DNA from: Microbacterium mangrovi
Lineage (GTDB): Bacteria > Actinomycetota > Actinomycetes > Actinomycetales > Microbacteriaceae
DNA: 64,000 nt
Direction: 5' to 3'
Assembly: GCF_000802305.1 (NCBI RefSeq)
Contig: NZ_JTDK01000005.1
Coordinates: 1-64,000, forward strand
The position numbers and the translations under genes were made by a program. The notes under the pieces were generated by a model. That model was not told the DNA's origin. It worked only from the letters and a program-made list of their open reading frames with translations, and did not search any database. Below are positions 10,769-19,561 of the stretch, piece by piece. Each line of letters opens with the position of its first letter. Within the stretch, counting starts at the first letter, position 1.

Positions 10769-11860
10769 TCAGACTCCCCGGGGCACGGATGCCGTGGCGG
10801 TCGCGGCGTCCGGCCAGGCCGCCGGCCGACCGAACGACAGCGGTTCGGCGAGGGTGAATCCGAGATGGGCGAACCGGCGGGCGGCATCCCGCATCCGCCG
10901 GGCATGCCCCACGTCGGCCTGGCCGGTGGACGACGTCGTCTGCCCGTCGAAGCTCATGAGCATGGTCTCGCACAGGCACGCGTAGGCGAGGCCGCGCGGC
11001 AGTCCGATGTCGCCGCGGATGTCGATGCCGGGAACGGCGGCGACGCCGCCGTCGATGACGAGCACGTCGGGGCGTTCCGACCGCAGTCGCGGGTCGGTGT
11101 TGCGCGGCTGCGTGTCGTCGAGGACGAGGGCCCCGCGCTTGAGGTGCTGGGATCCGAGGAGCGCGTCCGCGGCGGAGGTCAGCACGAGGACCAGGTCGGC
11201 ATCCCGGACGGCATCCATCGACGTCGCGGTGCGTACGGCGACCCCGGAGCCGCGCACCTCGTCGCCCAGCGCCTCCAGCCGCGGCCCGCCGCGGGAGACG
11301 AGCGTGAGATCGCTCGCGATCGGCTCCTCGGACAGCAGCCGCACGACGCAGGACCCGACGCTGCCGGTCGCCCCCACGATCGCGAGGTGCGAGCCGGATG
11401 CCGCGCCGGCGAGGCGCCGCAGAGCCTCCACGGTGAGGTGTGCGGTGAACGCGTTGCCGGTGGTCACCGCCAGGCCGGGCCGTTCGCGGAGCATCCGTCC
11501 CGCGCGCGTCGCGGGTGCCGTGAGCGCCCCGAGTCCGACGATGCCCGCCCCGAGCGCCTCGGCCCGGTCGATCGCGCTCTCCACGCGCGAGAGCACCCAC
11601 CCGCGGTCTTCGGTGAGCAGCTGCCGGGGCGTGGCCGGCACGACGAGGATCCAGCCGGCCGGCTCGTCGGTCGTCGCGTCGCGGCGGTGGACGGCCGCGA
11701 GCCGCAGCGGCGGCACCGGAAGGCGCCGGAGTCCGTACTCCCACGTGCGCGCAGGGATGCGCCCGAGCGGGCGCCACACCCGGGCCATGTCGGTCGCGAC
11801 GGCGCTGCGCGGATGGACGAGGAAGGCGAACTTCCCGGGGGTCGGCGGGTGCGGGATCAT
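10769..11860 (-). CDS. Acyl-ACP-reductase-like NAD(P)-binding protein
   Basis: 363 aa. The middle holds a nucleotide fold (LAIVGATGSVGSCVVRLLS) preceded by a conserved-looking VTTGNAFTAH. Near the C-terminus is GLAYACLCETM with Cys295 and Cys297. This arrangement (TTGN.TA, then GATG..GS, then a Cys in a [LV]A[YF]AC..ET[MI] block) resembles long-chain acyl-ACP reductase (AAR), whose catalytic Cys lies at an equivalent place; AAR is usually about 340 aa. Less specifically it belongs to the shikimate/glutamyl-tRNA reductase-like Rossmann group. Substrate is unproven. It is cotranscribed with the flavoprotein gene. Confidence 0.65.
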   Translation of the reverse strand: MIPHPPTPGKFAFLVHPRSAVATDMARVWRPLGRIPARTWEYGLRRLPVPPLRLAAVHRRDATTDEPAGWILVVPATPRQLLTEDRGWVLSRVESAIDRAEALGAGIVGLGALTAPATRAGRMLRERPGLAVTTGNAFTAHLTVEALRRLAGAASGSHLAIVGATGSVGSCVVRLLSEEPIASDLTLVSRGGPRLEALGDEVRGSGVAVRTATSMDAVRDADLVLVLTSAADALLGSQHLKRGALVLDDTQPRNTDPRLRSERPDVLVIDGGVAAVPGIDIRGDIGLPRGLAYACLCETMLMSFDGQTTSSTGQADVGHARRMRDAARRFAHLGFTLAEPLSFGRPAAWPDAATATASVPRGV

Positions 11861-11943
11861 GCCGTTTCCTTCCGTCGGCTCATGACCTCGAAGAGGACGC
11901 CCGGGCCCCGCTGATACGCCGCGGCGCGACTGAGATCGTCAAG

Positions 11944-11959
11944 GGTCTGAAGTCAGACC
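11944..11959. promoter_or_regulatory. Palindromic operator, probably for the FadR-type regulator
   Basis: ggtctga-ag-tcagacc is a perfect 7-bp dyad with a 2-bp centre. It ends one base before the -35 box of the permease promoter. GntR-family FCD regulators bind short GT...AC palindromes of this kind, and one is encoded at 13589. It lies between divergent genes and might also affect the minus-strand pair. Confidence 0.6.
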
Positions 11960-11960
11960 A

Positions 11961-11989
11961 TTGACACGCGTGTCGGCCCGGGCCAGAAT
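11961..11989 (+). promoter_or_regulatory. Sigma-70-type promoter of the amine-catabolic operon
   Basis: TTGACA at 11961-11966, a 17-bp spacer and CAGAAT at 11984-11989. It drives the permease gene 50 bp downstream and probably the whole operon. The dyad at 11944-11959 abuts the -35 box. Confidence 0.6.
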
Positions 11990-12039
11990 CGGCGCAACCG
12001 CACATCCCGCGCGGGCCCCCGAAAGACAGGCACACATCC

Positions 12040-13581
12040 ATGACTGATGAGACAAAGGCGCCGCCCAGTCATCTCGACGACGACGCCGCCGAACTCGCCA
12101 AGCTCGGCTACAAGCAGGAACTCCACCGCGGCATGTCGGGGTTCTCCAACTTCGCCGTGTCGTTCTCGATCATCTCGATCCTGGCCGGCTGCATCACCTC
12201 GTACGCGATCGCCCTGAAGTCGGGCGGGGCATCCGCCATCACGATCGGCTGGCCGCTCGTCGGCGTCTTCGTGCTGATGGTCGCCCTCGCCATGGCGGAG
12301 GTCTGCTCGAAGTACCCCACCGCCGGCGGGCTGTACTTCTGGGCCGGACGCCTCGCCAAGCGGAACAAGCGCCAGTGGGCGTGGTTCGTGGGCTGGTTCA
12401 ACTTCCTGGGCGAGGTCGCCGTCACCGCGGCCATCGACTTCGGCGCCGCGACCACCATGATGGCCTTCGCCAACCTGGTGTGGGGCGTCGAGGTGAACCC
12501 GTTCAACACCTTCGGCCTGTTCATCGTGCTGATCGTCGTCCACGGGCTGCTGAACACGTTCGGGGTGAACCTCGTCGCGATCCTGTCGAACGTGTCGGCG
12601 TGGTGGCACATCGTCGGCGTGCTCATCATCGTCGCCGCGCTGTGGATCATGCCCACGCAGCACCAGTCGGTGGCCTGGACGTTCACCGGGTACTTCAACG
12701 GCACCGGGTGGTCGTTCGCCCCGTACGTGTTCCTCATGGGCCTGCTCATGGCGCAGTACACGTACACCGGGTACGACGCCTCCGCGCACGTGGCCGAGGA
12801 GACCAAGGGCGCCTCCACCGCAGCCCCCAAGGGCATCGTGATGAGCGTCGTGATCTCGATCATCGGCGGCTGGATCCTGCTGTACTCGATCACCGCCTCG
12901 ATCCAGGACAACTCGGACAAGGGCATCACCGCGCTGCTGGGCTCGGCCACCGGCCTGCCGCCCGCGCAGATCTTCCTGGACGCGCTGAACAACCCCACCA
13001 TGGCGAAGTTCCTGCTGTTCATCGTCTGCGGGGCGCAGTTCTTCTGCGGCATGGCATCGGTCACCGCCAACTCGCGCATGAGCTATGCGTTCTCGCGCGA
13101 CAACGCCATCCCGGGCTCGCGGCTGTGGTCGAAGGTCAACCCGCGCACGGGCACGCCCACCAACTCGATCTGGCTGTGCGTCGTGCTCTCGATCCTGCTC
13201 ACACTGCCGGCCATGTGGAACCTCACCGCGTACCTCGCGGTGACCTCGGTCGCCGTCATCGGCCTCTACATCGCGTACGTCACGCCGGTGCTGCTGCGGC
13301 GCCTCGACAAGGACTTCGCGCCCGGCCCGTGGAACCTCGGACGCTGGAGCGCGATCATCGGCTGGATCGCCGTGGTCTGGGTGGCGTTCATCATCGTCCT
13401 GTTCGTGCTGCCGCCGCTGTACCCGATCACGATCGACACGTTCAACTACTCGCCGATCGCGGTGCTCGTCGTCGCGCTCCTGGCCATCGTGCTCTGGTAT
13501 GCACGCGGCAGGAAGCACTTCATGACCCGCGAGGAGGCGGAGCGCCTGACGCTGCCCGCCGACGAGCTGCTCGAGGAATAG
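12040..13581 (+). CDS. APC-superfamily permease (amino acid/choline transporter type)
   Basis: 513 aa with about 12 hydrophobic segments. The first (GMSGFSNFAVSFSIISILAG), the GWPLVG and AEVCSKYPTAGGLYFWAGRL segments are typical of the ACT family of APC transporters, which includes GABA, choline and ethanolamine carriers. It has a charged cytoplasmic N-terminus of about 30 residues and a C-terminal hydrophilic tail. As first gene of the operon it should import the amine substrate that the downstream ligase glutamylates; the exact substrate is inference. Confidence 0.88.
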   Translation: MTDETKAPPSHLDDDAAELAKLGYKQELHRGMSGFSNFAVSFSIISILAGCITSYAIALKSGGASAITIGWPLVGVFVLMVALAMAEVCSKYPTAGGLYFWAGRLAKRNKRQWAWFVGWFNFLGEVAVTAAIDFGAATTMMAFANLVWGVEVNPFNTFGLFIVLIVVHGLLNTFGVNLVAILSNVSAWWHIVGVLIIVAALWIMPTQHQSVAWTFTGYFNGTGWSFAPYVFLMGLLMAQYTYTGYDASAHVAEETKGASTAAPKGIVMSVVISIIGGWILLYSITASIQDNSDKGITALLGSATGLPPAQIFLDALNNPTMAKFLLFIVCGAQFFCGMASVTANSRMSYAFSRDNAIPGSRLWSKVNPRTGTPTNSIWLCVVLSILLTLPAMWNLTAYLAVTSVAVIGLYIAYVTPVLLRRLDKDFAPGPWNLGRWSAIIGWIAVVWVAFIIVLFVLPPLYPITIDTFNYSPIAVLVVALLAIVLWYARGRKHFMTREEAERLTLPADELLEE

Positions 13582-13588
13582 CCGGCCG

Positions 13589-14344
13589 ATGGGGGAGAAG
13601 GCGCAGTCGCCGCTGGTGGATGCCGTCCTCCAGCCGGTGCGGGGCCAGATGGCGTTCGAGTCGTGCGTGGAGCAGCTCGGCTCGGCCATCCGGCTCGGGA
13701 TCTTCCGCGAGGGCGAGAAGCTGCCCGGGGAGCGCGAGCTCGCCGAGCGCCTCGGAGTCTCGCGGGCGACCCTGCGCGAAGCGATCAGCGCCCTCCGCGC
13801 CGCCGGGTTCGTCACCACGACCCGGGGGCGCGGAGGGGGCACCGTCGTCGAGCCGCCGACGGCCGCCTGGCCGGCCGACCAGCGACCGGCCCGGGACGCC
13901 GAGGTGGCCGACATCCTCGTCTTCCGCTCCGTCATCGAACCGGGCGCCGCCTACCAGGCGGCGCGGACGCCCCTCACCGACGAGCAGGGAGGACTGCTGG
14001 ATGCCTGCCTCGCCGACCTCGCCGCCGCCCGCACCCCGGCCGAGTACCGCCAGTCCGACGCCCGGCTGCACCTCGCGATCGCCACGGTGTGCGGCTCGGA
14101 CGAGCTGACCAAGGCATCCAGCGTCATCCAGGTGAAGATCCACCAGTTCCTCGCCGAGATCCCGTTCCTGCGCAAGAACATCGAGGGATCGGACGAACAG
14201 CACCGCGCGATCGTCGCGGCGATCCGCGCCGGCGACGCCGAGCGGGCCCGCGACATCATGCACGCGCACTGCGACGCCACCGCGGCCCTGCTGAAGGGCC
14301 TCCGCGGCCGCGTCGCGCCCACGACCGACCAGAAGGACGAATGA
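13589..14344 (+). CDS. FadR-subfamily GntR transcriptional regulator
   Basis: 251 aa. The N-terminal winged helix-turn-helix (residues about 20-90: LGIFREGEKLPGERELAERL) is the GntR domain. The C-terminal FCD helical effector domain follows (about 100-235), with Asp/His metal-ligand-like residues (SDARLHLAIA, EQHRAIVAAI, HAHCDA). It lies second in the operon and likely represses it through the dyad at 11944. Its stop overlaps the start of the ligase gene. Confidence 0.88.
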   Translation: MGEKAQSPLVDAVLQPVRGQMAFESCVEQLGSAIRLGIFREGEKLPGERELAERLGVSRATLREAISALRAAGFVTTTRGRGGGTVVEPPTAAWPADQRPARDAEVADILVFRSVIEPGAAYQAARTPLTDEQGGLLDACLADLAAARTPAEYRQSDARLHLAIATVCGSDELTKASSVIQVKIHQFLAEIPFLRKNIEGSDEQHRAIVAAIRAGDAERARDIMHAHCDATAALLKGLRGRVAPTTDQKDE

Positions 14345-15720
14345 AGATGAACACACCCGTCAGACCCCGCAACGACCGGATGCTGAGCATCGGCCAGCTG
14401 CGCGACGCGATCCTCGCCGACGAGATCGACACGGTCGTCCTGGGATTCACCGACATGCAGGGACGCCTTCAGGGCAAGCTCCTGCACGGACGCTTCTTCC
14501 TCGACAGTGTGCTGGAGCACGGCACCGAGGGCTGCAACTACCTGCTCGCGGTGGATGTCGAGATGAACACCGTGGACGGCTACGACATCTCCAGCTGGGA
14601 CTCCGGCTACGGCGACATGATGTTCGAGCTCGACCTCGCCACGATCCGCCGGCTGCCGTACCGGCCGGGGACCGCCCTCATCCAGTGCGACCTGACGCTG
14701 CTCGACGGCACCCCGGTGCGCGTGTCGCCCCGGGCGATGCTGCGCGCGCAGGTGGAGCGGGCGGCATCCCTCGGGTACTCCGCGATCGCGGGGACGGAAC
14801 TGGAGTTCGTGGTGTTCGACACCAGCTACGAGGATGCCTGGGACAGCGGATACCGCGACCTCACACCCGCGAACCGGTACAACGTCGACTACTCGATCCT
14901 CGGATCGAGCCGGGTCGAGCCGCTGCTGCGCGAGATCCGCAACATGATGTACGGCGCGGGGATGACGGTCGAGTCCGCCAAGGGCGAGTGCAACTTCGGC
15001 CAGCACGAGATCGCGTTCAAGTACGACCAGGTGATCGCCACCGCCGACAACCACTCCGTGTACAAGACGGCCGCCAAGGACATCGCCCAGCAGCGCGGCA
15101 AGTCGATCACCTTCATGGCCAAGCCCAACGAGCGCGAGGGCAACTCGTGCCACATCCACATGTCGCTGCGCGGGCAGGGCGACGAGCTGGTGTTCTGGAA
15201 GGACGGGGCCCGCACGGCCGTCTACGACCACTTCATCGCCGGGGTGCTGGCCACCATGCGCGAGTTCACGCTGTTCTACGCGCCCAACATCAACTCCTAC
15301 AAGCGGTTCGCGAAGGGATCGTTCGCCCCCACCGCCGTCGCGTGGGGACTGGACAACCGCACCTGCTCCGTGCGACTCGTCGGTCACGGGCCGTCCGCCC
15401 GCATGGAGAACCGCCTTCCGGGCGGGGACGTCAACCCCTACCTGGCCCTCACCGCGATGCTCGCCGGCGGGCTGTACGGCATCGAGCACGAGCTCGCCCT
15501 CGAACCCGAGACCGCCGGCAACGCCTACGAGTCCGGGGCGCCGACGGTCCCCACCACGATGCGCGAGGCGCGCGATGCGCTCGCGGCATCCGCCATCGCC
15601 CGCGAGGTGTTCGGCGAGGACGTCGTCCGCCACTATCTGAACTACGCCGACGTCGAGCTGGCGGCGTTCGAGTCCGCCGTGACCGATTGGGAGCTGCGGC
15701 GCGGATTCGAGAGGCTGTGA
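14341..15720 (+). CDS. Glutamine-synthetase-like gamma-glutamyl-amine ligase (PuuA/GlnA4 type)
   Basis: 459 aa. The GS fold is shown by the beta-grasp N-domain (TDMQGRLQGKLLHGRFF) and catalytic segments GTELEFVVFD, KGECNFGQHEIA and GNSCHIHMS. Context points away from ammonia assimilation: it is surrounded by a permease, aldehyde dehydrogenase and a gamma-glutamyl hydrolase. Relatives attach glutamate to putrescine (PuuA), isopropylamine (IpuC) or ethanolamine (Streptomyces GlnA4). The start codon ATG overlaps the regulator stop; a second ATG two codons later (14347) is an alternative. Confidence 0.85.
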   Translation: MKMNTPVRPRNDRMLSIGQLRDAILADEIDTVVLGFTDMQGRLQGKLLHGRFFLDSVLEHGTEGCNYLLAVDVEMNTVDGYDISSWDSGYGDMMFELDLATIRRLPYRPGTALIQCDLTLLDGTPVRVSPRAMLRAQVERAASLGYSAIAGTELEFVVFDTSYEDAWDSGYRDLTPANRYNVDYSILGSSRVEPLLREIRNMMYGAGMTVESAKGECNFGQHEIAFKYDQVIATADNHSVYKTAAKDIAQQRGKSITFMAKPNEREGNSCHIHMSLRGQGDELVFWKDGARTAVYDHFIAGVLATMREFTLFYAPNINSYKRFAKGSFAPTAVAWGLDNRTCSVRLVGHGPSARMENRLPGGDVNPYLALTAMLAGGLYGIEHELALEPETAGNAYESGAPTVPTTMREARDALAASAIAREVFGEDVVRHYLNYADVELAAFESAVTDWELRRGFERL

Positions 15721-15722
15721 CG

Positions 15723-17117
15723 ATGCGCTTCCCCGAATCGACCGTCGCCGCGGGCGGCGTCACCGTCGTCCGAAACCCCGCCACCGCCGACCCGGTCACC
15801 GAGGTGACCCTCGCCGACCTCGCCGAGACGGATGCCGCCATCGAGCGCGCGCATCGCGCCTTCCCCGCCTGGCGCGCGGTGGCCCCCGGCGAGCGGGCGC
15901 GCCTGCTGCGGGCGTTCGCCGCGGTGGTCGACGCCCACAACGAGGAGCTCGCCCGGCTCGAGGTGATCGGCGCCGGCCACACGATCGGCAACGCCCGGTG
16001 GGAGGCCGGCAACGTCCGCGACGTGCTGAACTACTACTCAGCGGCTCCGGAACGGCACTTCGGGCGCCAGATCCCGGCGCCGGGCGGACTGGACGTGACC
16101 TTCCACGAGCCCCTCGGCGTCGTCGGGATCATCGTGCCGTGGAACTTCCCGATGCCGATCGCCGGCTGGGGGTTCGCGCCGGCGCTCGCCGCCGGCAACA
16201 CGGTCGTGCTCAAGCCCGCCGAACTCACCCCGCTGACCGCGATGCGCCTGGGCGAGCTGGCCCTGGAAGCCGGCATCCCGGAGGGCGTCTTCACCGTCAT
16301 CCCGGGGCGCGGCCGGATCGTCGGCGAGAGGTTCGTCACCCATCCGCTGGTGCGGAAGGTCTGCTTCACCGGGTCCACGGACGTCGGCAAGGGCATCATG
16401 CGCGGCTGCGCGGACCAGGTCAAGCGCGTGACCCTGGAGCTCGGCGGCAAGAGCGCGAACATCGTCTTCGCGGATGCCGACCTGGAGCTGGCGGCGGCCA
16501 CCGCCCCCGGCGGCGCGTTCGACAACGCCGGGCAGGACTGCTGCGCCCGCTCGCGGATCCTCGTGCAGCAGAGCGTGTACGACCGGTTCCTCGAGCTGCT
16601 GCAGCCCGCGGTCGAAGGGTTCCGGGTGACCGATCCCGCCGATGAGGCCGCGCAGATGGGCCCACTCATCTCGGCCGGCCAGCGCGACGGCGTGGCCGCG
16701 GCCCTCGACGGGGCGGACATCGCCTTCCGGGGGCAGACCGTGGACGGCTCGAGCGGGTATTGGCTCGCGCCCACGGTCGTGCTGCCGCGCTCGGCGCGCG
16801 ACCGCGTGTGGACGCAGGAGCTGTTCGGACCGGTCGTGGCCGTCATGCCGTTCACCGACGAGGCGGACGCGATCGCCAAGGCCAACGACACCGAATACGG
16901 TCTGTCCGGCTCGATCTTCACCCGCGACGTCGGCCGCGCCCTGCGCGTCGCCCGCGGGGTGGAAAGCGGCAATCTCTCGGTCAACTCGCACTCGTCGGTG
17001 CGGTACTGGACCCCGTTCGGCGGGTTCAAGCAGTCCGGGCTCGGACGCGAACTGGGGCCGGATGCCCCGGATTCGTTCTCCGAGGTCAAGAACGTCTTCA
17101 TCGCCACAGACAACTGA
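15723..17117 (+). CDS. NAD(P)-dependent aldehyde dehydrogenase (PuuC-like)
   Basis: 464 aa. The cofactor region PWNFPMPIAGWGFAPALAAG, the general-base block VTLELGGKSANIVF and the catalytic Cys in NAGQDCCARSR (Cys273 or 274) define an ALDH. Typical PuuC homologues are about 490 aa, so it is on the short side at the N-terminus. In the operon it should oxidise a gamma-glutamylated aminoaldehyde to the acid. It begins 2 bp after the ligase stop. Confidence 0.9.
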   Translation: MRFPESTVAAGGVTVVRNPATADPVTEVTLADLAETDAAIERAHRAFPAWRAVAPGERARLLRAFAAVVDAHNEELARLEVIGAGHTIGNARWEAGNVRDVLNYYSAAPERHFGRQIPAPGGLDVTFHEPLGVVGIIVPWNFPMPIAGWGFAPALAAGNTVVLKPAELTPLTAMRLGELALEAGIPEGVFTVIPGRGRIVGERFVTHPLVRKVCFTGSTDVGKGIMRGCADQVKRVTLELGGKSANIVFADADLELAAATAPGGAFDNAGQDCCARSRILVQQSVYDRFLELLQPAVEGFRVTDPADEAAQMGPLISAGQRDGVAAALDGADIAFRGQTVDGSSGYWLAPTVVLPRSARDRVWTQELFGPVVAVMPFTDEADAIAKANDTEYGLSGSIFTRDVGRALRVARGVESGNLSVNSHSSVRYWTPFGGFKQSGLGRELGPDAPDSFSEVKNVFIATDN

Positions 17118-17131
17118 AAGGCAGCATTTTC

Positions 17132-17911
17132 ATGGGCAAACTCGACGGCAAGGTCGGCGTCATCACCGGCGGATGCAGCGGCATCGGCCTCGCGACGGCA
17201 CGCAAGTTCGTGGCGGAGGGCGCGACGGTCGTGATCGGGGACGTCGACCGCGAGAACGGTCCTCGCATCGCGTCCGAGCTCGGCGGCTCGTTCGTCTTCG
17301 TCGACGTGACCGACGCCGAGCAGGTCGAGGCGCTGTTCGCGCACGCGAAGGGGCGCTACGGCCGCATCGACATCGCGTTCAACAACGCGGGGATCTCGCC
17401 CGCCGACGACGACTCCATCCTGAAGACGGGGATCGACGCGTGGGACCGCGTGCAGCGCGTCAATCTGCAGAGCGTCTACCTGTGCTGCAAGGCGGTGCTG
17501 CCGTACATGCTCGAGCAGGGGAGCGGATCGATCATCAACACCGCGTCGTTCGTCGCGATCATGGGGGCGGCCACGTCGCAGATCTCGTACACCGCCTCCA
17601 AGGGCGGCGTTCTGGCGATGACCCGCGAGCTCGGCGTGCAGTTCGCCCGCAAGGGCATCCGGGTGAACTCGCTCTGCCCGGGGCCGGTGAACACCCCGCT
17701 GCTGCGGGAGCTGTTCGCGAAGGACCCGGAGCGCGCCGCGCGCCGTCTCGTGCACGTGCCGATGGGCCGGTTCGCGGAGCCCGAGGAGATCGCCAACGCC
17801 GTGGCGTTCCTCGGCAGCGACGAGTCGAGTTTCATCACCGCCACCGACTTCCTGGTCGACGGCGGGCTGTCCAACGCGTACGTGACGCCGGTGGAGTCGG
17901 ATTTCGAATGA
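17132..17911 (+). CDS. Short-chain dehydrogenase/reductase
   Basis: 259 aa, classical SDR. Cofactor loop TGGCSGIGLA (residues about 11-20), NNAG motif, catalytic Ser region and YTASK with Tyr153 and Lys157. Asp after beta-2 (GDVDRENG) favours NAD(H). It could oxidise an alcohol group on a gamma-glutamylated amino alcohol to the aldehyde used by the neighbouring ALDH; that role is inferred. It takes the place where putrescine pathways have the amine oxidase PuuB. Its stop overlaps the hydrolase start. Confidence 0.88.
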   Translation: MGKLDGKVGVITGGCSGIGLATARKFVAEGATVVIGDVDRENGPRIASELGGSFVFVDVTDAEQVEALFAHAKGRYGRIDIAFNNAGISPADDDSILKTGIDAWDRVQRVNLQSVYLCCKAVLPYMLEQGSGSIINTASFVAIMGAATSQISYTASKGGVLAMTRELGVQFARKGIRVNSLCPGPVNTPLLRELFAKDPERAARRLVHVPMGRFAEPEEIANAVAFLGSDESSFITATDFLVDGGLSNAYVTPVESDFE

Positions 17912-18630
17912 CCGGCACGGCGCCGCTCGTCGGCATCTCGATGTACCGGGTGCCCGCGTCCTGGGCGATGTGGCACGGCGTTGCCGCCGACCTGCTCCCG
18001 GCCGCGTACGCGCGCGCCGTGGAGCGGGCCGGTGCCGTGCCGGTGCTGCTTCCGGCGTACGCCGACGAAGCGGCCGCACGCACCGCGGCATCCCGACTCG
18101 ACGCCCTGATCATCGCGGGCGGCGCCGACGTCGACCCGCACCTGTACGGCCAGGAGCCGGACGACGCCGTCGCGGGGTGGGACGAGGACCGGGACCGTTC
18201 CGAGCTGTGGCTGCTGCAGGCCGCGGAGGATGCCGCGATGCCGGTGCTCGGCATCTGCCGGGGGATGCAGCTCATGGCGGTGGCCGCGGGCGGGTCGCTC
18301 GTGCAGCATCTGCCCGACCTCGTCGGCAGCACCCGCCATGGCGGCGGCGACGGATACGAGCAGATCCCGCTGCGGGTCGAACCCGGCCACCGCATCTCGG
18401 CGCTCATCGAGGCATCCGGAACCGTTCCCTGTCACCACCACCAGTCGGTGGCCGCGCATCCGGGCTTCGTCGCCACCGCGACGACCGACGACGGCGTGCT
18501 CCACGCCATGGAGGCGCCGGGGGAGCGGTTCGCGGTCGCGGTGCAGTGGCATCCCGAGACGGGCCACGATCTGGGTCTGTTCCGAGGGCTTGCCGACGCC
18601 GCTCGGGACCGGACGCCCGTGCGTCGCTAG
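17908..18630 (+). CDS. Gamma-glutamyl hydrolase, class I glutamine amidotransferase type (PuuD-like)
   Basis: 240 aa. Nucleophile Cys117 in GICRGMQLM, catalytic His/Glu in QWHPETG, and the family segment IIAGGADVDPHLYGQEP. PuuD-family enzymes release glutamate from gamma-glutamyl acids such as gamma-glutamyl-GABA. It closes the operon by recycling the glutamate added by the ligase. A 50-bp gap separates it from parA. Confidence 0.9.
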   Translation: MTGTAPLVGISMYRVPASWAMWHGVAADLLPAAYARAVERAGAVPVLLPAYADEAAARTAASRLDALIIAGGADVDPHLYGQEPDDAVAGWDEDRDRSELWLLQAAEDAAMPVLGICRGMQLMAVAAGGSLVQHLPDLVGSTRHGGGDGYEQIPLRVEPGHRISALIEASGTVPCHHHQSVAAHPGFVATATTDDGVLHAMEAPGERFAVAVQWHPETGHDLGLFRGLADAARDRTPVRR

Positions 18631-18680
18631 AATCGACGGAGCATCCGTACCCGGCGGACGCGGCAGGCAGGAGTGATTCG

Positions 18681-19553
18681 GTGGCGGGCAGCGCGACGAA
18701 GTCAGAAGAGGAACGGCCGATCGGCCCGACGGGCAGGCCCTACAACGGGTTCCCGACGCCTCCGAAGCTCGACGCGCACGGACCGGCGCGCATCATCGCG
18801 ATGTGCAACCAGAAGGGCGGCGTCGGAAAGACCACCTCCACCATCAACCTCGCCGCGGCCCTGGCGCACTACGGGCGCCGGGTGCTGTGCGTCGACTTCG
18901 ACCCGCAGGGCGCGCTGTCGGCGGGGCTCGGCATCGCGACGCACGAGATCCCCACGATCTACGACCTGCTGCTGGACACCAAGCGCGACGCGCACGAGGT
19001 GATCGTCTCGACGCGCGTCGACGGGCTCGACGTCATCCCCGCGAACATCGACCTGTCCGCCGCCGAGGTGCACCTGGTCAACGAGGTCGCCCGCGAGACG
19101 ATCCTGTCGCGGGTCCTGCGCGGCGTCGCCCACGAGTACGACGTCATCCTCATCGACTGCCAGCCCTCGCTGGGCCTGCTCACCGTCAACGCGCTCACCG
19201 CCGCGCACGGCGTCATCATCCCGCTCGAGTGCGAGTTCTTCGCGCTGCGCGGCGTGGCTCTGCTCGTCGAGACGATCGACAAGGTGCGCGACCGCCTCAA
19301 CCCCAGCATCACCCTGGACGGCGTGCTGGCGACCATGTACGACCCGCGCACACTGCACTCGCGCGAAGTGCTCGAGCGCGTGGTGGAGGCCTTCGGCGAC
19401 GACGTCCTGGAGACCGTCATCGGCCGCACGGTGAAGTTCCCGGACGCGTCGGTGTCGGGGCTTCCGATCACCGAGTTCGCGCCCGAGCACTCGGCGGCGC
19501 AGGCGTATCTGCGTCTGGCGCGCGAACTCGTCGCGCGCGGCGCCGTCGCCTGA
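18681..19553 (+). CDS. parA: ParA/Soj-family chromosome-partitioning ATPase
   Basis: 290 aa from a GTG with aggag 8 bp upstream; a nearer GTG at 18673 is out of frame. The deviant Walker A (NQKGGVGKTTSTINLAAAL) is at about residues 38-56. Walker B is DVILIDCQPSLGLLTVNAL. It is the second ParA copy common in actinobacteria, always beside scpA-scpB, as in Mycobacterium Rv1708. No ParB is adjacent. Confidence 0.92.
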   Translation: MAGSATKSEEERPIGPTGRPYNGFPTPPKLDAHGPARIIAMCNQKGGVGKTTSTINLAAALAHYGRRVLCVDFDPQGALSAGLGIATHEIPTIYDLLLDTKRDAHEVIVSTRVDGLDVIPANIDLSAAEVHLVNEVARETILSRVLRGVAHEYDVILIDCQPSLGLLTVNALTAAHGVIIPLECEFFALRGVALLVETIDKVRDRLNPSITLDGVLATMYDPRTLHSREVLERVVEAFGDDVLETVIGRTVKFPDASVSGLPITEFAPEHSAAQAYLRLARELVARGAVA

Positions 19554-19561
19554 GGCGGACC

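Noticed and set aside
14341..15720. True glutamine synthetase for ammonia assimilation
   Set aside because: The surrounding permease, ALDH, SDR and gamma-glutamyl hydrolase point to a catabolic gamma-glutamyl ligase.
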